Positions 60,401 to 64,000 of a stretch of 64,000 nucleotides of DNA are shown here, one piece after another. Made by a program: the position numbers and the translations under genes. Origin of the DNA: Dipylidium caninum (taxonomy: Eukaryota; Platyhelminthes; Cestoda; Cyclophyllidea; Dipylidiidae). Under the pieces are notes generated by a model. The model had not been told where the DNA came from. It worked only from the letters and a program-made list of their open reading frames with translations, and searched no databases. The stretch covers positions 744,001-808,000 of the forward strand of contig QEYB01000629.1 of NCBI GenBank assembly GCA_017562135.1, written 5' to 3'. Position 1 is the first letter of the stretch. Every line of letters begins with the position of its first letter.

Positions 60401-63400
60401 AAATGTACAGTGAATTCTATTTAATTTTTCAACTGACTGATTAATCCAAGGAGAATATGGAATTATGCAAGTGTTTGTTACAGCAATGGTTGTAGCGGGT
60501 AAGGCAACTAATGCCACAAATGTGCCCGTGAAGTGCAATGCACCCATGACCCGAGTTAAAGCAGTGGGATGGAAAAAGAACATTTGCAAACTATGAGGCC
60601 GCATAGTAACTGCTTTGATTGTTGGTCAACTGCAATCAATGGCACCGGATGTTGTCAAGTCGTTTACACCTTGTTCAGCAAGTGTCATTTAGCCAGGAAC
60701 AAGCTATTGTGGGCCGTAAGGGCTTGAGTGTCTTCTCGCGACACTGATATCGTTGTCGTGTATGTCCATTAGAAGGATATTAAGATATACGTCGGTAAGG
60801 GTCTTCATAACATAAGATTAAAACTCTCAGGACATATATAACCGACCCACCTTTAGCCTGCGAAGGACAGGCGTCCGACTTTGACTTCAACATTTCATCG
60901 GCATCGTAGAAAGAGTCCGTAATTCCATCTGTTGTCTCTGTGATGATATCGTCGACCATGCCTACTCGTTTTCGGCTGTTTTCCATGTCAGCCATTTCAT
61001 GCGCTTGCAAAATGGTTTCGCTGACAAGACAATCAGCAACATCTGAAATAGGATCCATTCCCACCGAAAGTCATAAGATTTCCAAATAAACGAAAATCCC
61101 TGTTGGCTCGAAAAGAGGCGGAGAGATTTTAAATGGGCGCTAATGGGGACGATGAAATGACGCTCGTGAGGGGAAGGGCTAAGTGCTAGTAATCCTCTTG
61201 GCAAGGCCTTGACGCAACTTTCTAGCTCTTCGGCCTCGTACGCAGGATTGCGCTTACTACTAAGCGTGGCATACAGTGGCATCGGGGAGTGCGTGCAAGC
61301 GGGCAAGCACGAAGGCTGCACGTCAATCGATGGGACGCACTTGCACACACCCTCGCACGGTCGATGTAGTGGCGGGCCAATGGGAGTGCCGCCCAGTCGG
61401 AAGCCCCGTTCGTGCGGCCAACCCCCTCCGTGCTGACAGGGAAAATATATACACGCGCGGGGAAACCTATTTTAGCGCGGCAATACGAAATGTATAAGTA
61501 GTCCACGTACCCCTTTCGAGTAAACGCTTTTAGCATGACAGTAGTAATAGAAGTGTTAACATTTTTTTATGCAATGCTCTACGAACACGTAATTCTTTTA
61601 TTGGCGCAACACAAGTCGATACTCAAATTATTCATGGTCCACACGGCCCCGAACTCATAGTCCGCAATATGCTAACTACCGGGTCCGAGTGGTCTGCAGA
61701 GACTGTAAATAACTTCAAAGTGAGGTAGGTTTAGTGAGAAAGAGGTGGGGAGGAAGTTGAAAGTGATTGACGGACCCTTATTTTTCAGATTCCGTTGAAG
61801 ATCCTCGAGCCATGCATGTCGGCTGACTGCATTTGGCGCGGTGATGGAGATGATAACCTTGAGAGGATCTTCAGCACTAGAAATATCCCAAATCTCGAAG
61901 CTCTGGGCGCCAAATCCTTTGCCCTCCTTGCGCAACCGGATATGTGGCAACTATGGGAGAGGGAAGGGAGTAGAAAAATGCTGAATTGGACTATTTCACG
62001 CCTACACTGTTCCCTCATAGGCTAGACAGCAGTGACTGATAAGACCACAGTGTTAGAGAAGGGGAATGGGAGGTGTAATTATGACGGAAACACTTGTCGA
62101 ATAAGAAACCATTTGACACCTCACGGTTTTCATTTCGCTTACATCAATAATGGTGCGTTACGGAAAGATCAAATTGACGACGGATTATATTCGTTTTCAT
62201 TTTCAGGTCAAGATAGTTTAGTAAATTAAATAATTATTTCCACCGAAGCCACTTAAAACATCAAACACATCTTGTGGAAAATTCACCCCTAAATGATTCA
62301 CTCTTGTAGGCAATAAAAACAATCCCAGAAATTTATATCAACAAGGGAAGTTTAGTGACCTCATTTTGTTTAAATTGCTTCTCGAAAAACTCATCCCACT
62401 GTTAAGGGTATCGTTTCTGGCGGGCAAGGAGCTCAGAGGTTTAGCAATCCTCTGTGGACTACCAATGCAGCGCTACCTTCCCACACGAACGCTTTAATTT
62501 TAATAAACCCTTCAGTGAAGTATGACGTTTCTCCATTATATCACGACTTTATTATTGAGTGAATCAAATGGTAATGCGGGCAAAACGTTCTTATATATTC
62601 TCATACAAAGGCAAATCCTCTGCCAAGCATAGATGACCACTTTTGCATTTGGCCGGGGATTTTCATGTGTCCTCTTAATAACTCCATGTTTTGAAACAGC
62701 GTCTTTTAACTAGACATGTCAAGTGATGAAGAAGTGAATAAATAAGGCACTTTGGGTCTAAATTTAAGAAACGCAGAATCCCAGACAATGGCAGAGTCAA
62801 TGCCTTTCTGGGGACCTTAACACTGACAATATTCATAATCATCAAAGCCCATCTGTGTCGTCCTCCTCTCATACTCTTCTTTCTGTAGTTTCAGCAATGT
62901 TTGGTCATTGGATTCGGCGTTAAAACCCGCATGATCTGGGGCTCACAACTTCATTTATGGCGTATTTCATTGCCGAAAACAACTCCCGACTGAATAAAAA
63001 AAACGGCCCTATGTAGAACTCGACTTGCAAATATTCGGAAATTTCACATTTTCGACTTTGCAAGTAATAATTAGCAAAAAAGGAATGTGAAAGGGTTCAT
63101 GTAAAATTTAAATCATTGGAGAGAATTGCGGTTTTCCGTACCTCTGACTTTTACACCACTTGTCATTCGCAACTCGCCTCTGATTCAACTACCATTATTT
63201 AAACGTCCCAGAAAAGTAACTACCTTAAGCAATCCTTCTGCTTTATTACTAGCCCGGCAATTTTTGTGGGAATAAGTGATTTGGTACCATCACGTGTTAT
63301 CCGAAAACGCCACACTGTTTGATGTTGGGCTGAGAAGAAAAATGCATTTGACGCTGTTAATGTGATCGAAGGTGATATGTGGCCGCTGACATTTGATTTG

Positions 63401-63890
63401 TGTGTGAAAGTGGTGGAAGGAGTTTTTCCACAGAGACCAGAATGGGTGGATTCTTACGCTTGCGTGGTGAAGATATGCAAGGAGGTAAAGTGGGAGAAAA
63501 GAATTACGTGCAAAGGAAGACCTACTGTAATAGCATTTGCGATTCAGTCCTTATCTACAACTGAATTTTTTAATTCCTACATGTCAGTGAAGTTAACTCA
63601 GTTGTAGGCAAGGCACCCAAGCCTGATGGGAACAATGCCTTGTTTGACCTTAAAAGTAATTGTCTGACATCTCTTTTAAAACTGATTTAATATCTTACAA
63701 AGTAAGTTGATTTAACCACAAAGTCAATGCGATGTCTTACCGAGAGAGTCCATGCAATTTCGTATTTTTTGTCATCCTCTGTCGAGGCTTTTAGAAAGTA
63801 GAGATTATTCTCATCCAAGACCAGATACCCCGCCTCATCGTTCGCGGGCAGGCTTTCTCCTCCTTCGCGCCGATTAAGTTTTACCAATGT
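34005..63890 (-). CDS. unc-89: UNC-89/obscurin-like giant muscle protein, 3' part (5' end outside window)
   Basis: A chain of about 30 exons with matching phases runs from 63890 down to a stop at 34005. Domain order: PH, acidic linker, Ig, E/K-rich region with four noncanonical Ig repeats, further Ig, five FN3 in one exon, three more FN3, two Ig, kinase 1, Ser-rich linker, Ig, FN3, kinase 2. This N-terminal PH plus two C-terminal kinases is specific to UNC-89/obscurin; twitchin and titin have one kinase and no PH. The family organises M-lines in muscle. The DH (RhoGEF) domain expected before PH must lie past 64000. Both kinases lack catalytic residues. Two FN3 exons contain an apparent one-base frame break (about 46540 and 50155). 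Details of the blocks are given separately; a few exon borders, mainly in kinase 2, are uncertain. Confidence 0.88.
36963..39516 (-). CDS. Inter-kinase linker, Ig and FN3 exons (UNC-89-like gene)
   Basis: Exons 39248-39516 (kinase tail FLFNSQIREGTF, then Ser/Thr-rich), 38483-38694 (Ser/Pro-rich, disordered), 38214-38396 plus 37982-38182 (one Ig: FSNPLQDSHIDP, FFSCQLANPPRL, AAWYLSG, KVVECVVRSRNGKAKTRARI), 37531-37659 and 36963-37142 (one FN3: PPSPPGRPGFLQASASEVIV, YRVRVCARNAVGWSPYS). The Ig needs a 31-base intron (38183-38213) to stay in frame; its GTGCTG donor is weak, so a frame break is the alternative. The donor at 38483 is also weak. Confidence 0.7.
37660..37981. other. Short intron in the UNC-89-like gene
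   Basis: Lies between the Ig and FN3 exons following kinase 1. Open frames here are continuations of neighbouring exons; no other feature. Confidence 0.4.
39587..42041 (-). CDS. Kinase domain 1 of the UNC-89-like protein, probably inactive
   Basis: Exons 41963-42041, 40923-41126, 40581-40719, 40028-40380, 39781-39957 and 39587-39710 join in phase. Motifs in order: glycine loop degenerate (VATGSFNRIHLL), beta-3 Lys kept (EYVAKIYS), alpha-C Glu probable (AREFECLNRL), catalytic loop HLDIQPDNIIF with the Asp kept but Lys replaced by Gln, DFG replaced by GFS (KLIGFSMAQPF), APE kept (AAPELL), alpha-F kept (ADIWSVGIIAYLL), end RPTAKECLQHPWL. The HLDI form is that of titin/twitchin-like kinases. Loss of the DFG Asp, the magnesium ligand, predicts a pseudokinase scaffold, as argued for UNC-89 PK1 in nematodes. 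An Asp/Ser-rich insertion (SSSDDDAV) lies between APE and alpha-F. Confidence 0.87.
42673..45244 (-). CDS. Two Ig domains before kinase 1 (UNC-89-like gene)
   Basis: Exons 45056-45244, 43718-43882 and 42673-43014, in consistent phase 1. The first two make one Ig: LNLQCTLVSFNLNYPAKFVW, then FFDCDDSDYGVYTCEASNEF. The third exon is a complete Ig: TLLLPCCVDALPPAKITWTR, FQDAGLYTMIAENLAG. Such I-set Ig domains flank the kinase in UNC-89. The introns (43015-43717, 43883-45055) show no other feature. Confidence 0.8.
46285..50402 (-). CDS. Further FN3 exons of the UNC-89-like gene, two with apparent frame breaks
   Basis: Exons 50012-50402, 47050-47219, 46698-46869 and 46285-46619. The first carries VFLRWRLGDEA, YDWRPVATTE, then in a shifted frame ELTGKVTLRDCPEE and YRVIAFLNNQPCAPSKP. 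The second and third carry an FN3 with EWEKIATGLP and YSFRIVGRNQFGVGKPS. The fourth carries REPPEL in one frame and TSVRLTWTLTPFTYEVQ, YALRVVAVTKFGRGAPS in another. Both shifts need one extra base (near 50155 and 46540) and fall inside one continuous FN3 strand pattern. The introns hold the mariner relic at 48410-49370 and otherwise nothing recognised. Confidence 0.7.
48410..49370 (+). mobile_element. Decayed mariner-family transposon in an intron of the UNC-89-like gene
   Basis: Conceptual translation with many stops follows the mariner transposase order. First comes a WFQ..SGHLDIEREARGRPP segment (mariner WF..F..GDFDLEDEPRSGRP) from about 48450. Then LITRN, a stop, and KWILPDNRKRSSKYVD (mariner TGDEKWILYDN) near 48780, then RPGHIPKLKSHPQN, then DNARRPHKA and HSSYLPKVSPTDCYLF (mariner HDNARPH and PPYSPDLAPSDYHLF) at 49075-49190. 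The reading frame changes and stops show it is inactive. Inverted repeats and TA target duplication were not delimited, so the ends are approximate. It is inserted opposite to the host gene. Confidence 0.8.
50472..52236 (-). CDS. Exon with five fibronectin type III domains (UNC-89-like gene)
   Basis: A single 1765-base exon of 587 codons with acceptor TTTCAG and donor GTAAGG. Five FN3 domains can be read by their Trp and Tyr landmarks: LTICWSPISD, VMITWPEPSGGE, LMLHWKEAYLPEY, LSLRWEDAFPYGDS and VRLDWNPSGQTEG, each followed by a YxVE-type strand (SYTVEMSKD, SYIVEVQEG, VYTLEWRKG, YRMECSVLS, SYRVEVEEN). Five tandem FN3 here are more than I recall for nematode UNC-89. Confidence 0.85.
52316..54650 (-). 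CDS. Ig-domain exons of the UNC-89-like gene
   Basis: Exons 53968-54650, 53703-53899, 53595-53630 (a 36-base microexon, tentative), 52680-52808, 52449-52621 and 52316-52378, with all phases consistent. The first starts with an RRRR-containing basic/acidic linker, then Ig pieces (VSWRRNGVALSPDD, FTKELPKEIRVSEGD, FIWSVNGHDID). The pair 52680-52808 and 52449-52621 makes a canonical I-set Ig: FTKKLADLD, LTCRVVGDPIPHFFW, LKIFSVKSRDRGTYICSAIN. The last exon is an acidic linker (EPFEEAEIEVDRIRPLRR). These are typical tandem filament-binding Ig domains. Confidence 0.75.
54724..59331 (-). CDS. 4.6-kb exon of the UNC-89-like gene: Ig domains and repeated Ig-like modules
   Basis: One exon of 4608 bases with acceptor CCTAG at 59332 and donor GTAAGA at 54723. 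It encodes an Ig-like domain near its start (VEWTFNGASIESERLG, GNYECILSW), a second (MTWTFNGKKLSDD, SGEYTFWVDG), then four modules, and a final Ig (VEWTLNGQPVRSG, LDSGDYELTI). The modules follow the pattern P L (N/D) x R, LWWTKNGK or LLWTKDGE, a Val-Asp stretch, VSVEDAATYALVGEP, then GFKS or GFKT ahead of ETTYATI. They lie at about 57690-58030, 56740-57070, 56020-56345 and 55360-55680. Linkers are rich in Glu, Lys and Ser, like the charged tail segments of UNC-89 and titin. The modules lack the usual Ig cysteines, so they may be Ig-derived strands that fold without the disulphide. Confidence 0.85.
55873..56345 (-). repeat. Near-identical 473-base repeat in giant exon, copy 2
   Basis: Partner of 57544-58016. 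Module 2, lying between the copies (56740-57070), is clearly diverged from both. Confidence 0.9.
57544..58016 (-). repeat. Near-identical 473-base repeat in giant exon, copy 1
   Basis: Matches 55873-56345 at a constant offset of 1671 bases (557 codons), with two substitutions seen by eye (57703 and 57921), both silent. It covers module 1 and the linker after it. Confidence 0.9.
59615..61042 (-). CDS. Linker exons of the UNC-89-like gene
   Basis: Exons 60851-61042 (starts with VADCLVSETILQAHEMADM, rich in Asp/Glu) and 59615-59680 (DDESSLTYYTAEGSVMQLPK) join in phase 1 to the PH exon before and to the giant exon after. No domain recognised. The intron between (59681-60850) holds short open frames on both strands without recognisable motifs. 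Confidence 0.65.
61776..63890 (-). CDS. PH-domain exons of the UNC-89-like gene
   Basis: Exons 63741-63890 (50 codons) and 61776-61950 join in phase 0. They give YLVLDENNLYFLK, KKYEIAWTLS, LPHIRLRKEGKGFG, SFEIWDIS and HAWLEDLQRNLK, which is the beta-strand pattern and C-terminal helix with Trp of a PH domain. In UNC-89/obscurin this follows the DH domain, which should be encoded just right of the window. The intron between (61951-63740) shows nothing else. The donor after 61776 (GTCCGT) is weak but gives the right phase. Confidence 0.75.
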
Positions 63891-64000
63891 CTGAAGAAGG
63901 CAAATTTACATAATTGGAAAATAACACATATCCAAATTTGGCCACCGCCATGGCCAATTAACCGCCTACTTCGTAAATGGGTTCGGTAGAATGCAATTTA

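Noticed and set aside
60332..60604. Minus-strand frame with VMWDESRFHP, recalling the Tc1 transposase SDESRF motif
   Set aside because: The surrounding residues are not in Tc1 order and no other transposase signature was found nearby.

Overview
The window looks like nuclear DNA of a flatworm, most plausibly a parasitic one (a tapeworm is my best guess). The reasons are split genes with GT..AG introns ranging from about 35 bases to more than 5 kb, moderate GC, an UNC-89/obscurin-type giant muscle gene, and a decayed mariner element in an intron. No species is claimed. Every recognisable gene lies on the minus strand, so each is read from high to low coordinates.

Layout, left to right. (1) 735-11136: the 5' three exons of a GRB2/SEM-5-like SH3-SH2 adaptor; the C-terminal SH3 would lie beyond base 1. 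(2) 10.6-27 kb: an old tandem duplication carrying two indoleamine 2,3-dioxygenase (IDO)-like genes of 12 exons each. The right copy (21713-26160) is intact and predicts 396 residues with the haem-ligand His, the substrate-binding Phe/Arg and the family GTGGT tail. The left copy (13617-17782) has the same 12 exons but three small indels that break the frame. Between them (about 19920-19997) lies a decayed second copy of GRB2 exon 1, so the ancestral duplicated unit ran from the GRB2 5' end through IDO. Parts of the two IDO loci are nearly identical and other parts clearly diverged, which suggests gene conversion. (3) 28628-31360: an ionotropic glutamate receptor of 910 residues in one uninterrupted exon. 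(4) 34005-63890: the 3' 30 kb of an UNC-89/obscurin-like gene: PH domain, linker, a 4.6-kb exon with noncanonical Ig repeats in acidic/lysine-rich linkers, Ig and FN3 domains, a first kinase domain, linker, Ig, FN3, and a second, very degenerate kinase domain. The DH domain would lie beyond base 64000. A dead mariner transposon (about 48.41-49.37 kb, plus strand) sits in one of its introns.

Functionally the genes are not a pathway: a receptor-tyrosine-kinase adaptor, a tryptophan/indole dioxygenase pair, a neurotransmitter receptor and a sarcomere scaffold. The most unusual items are the flatworm IDO pair, the histidine at the glutamate-receptor pore Q/R position, the intronless receptor gene, two apparently inactive kinase domains in the obscurin-like protein, and a 473-base block in its giant exon repeated with only two, both silent, differences. 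Two further apparent frame breaks in the obscurin-like FN3 exons warn that some single-base indels in this sequence could be assembly errors, which tempers the pseudogene call for the left IDO copy. No rRNA, tRNA or CRISPR array was recognised.
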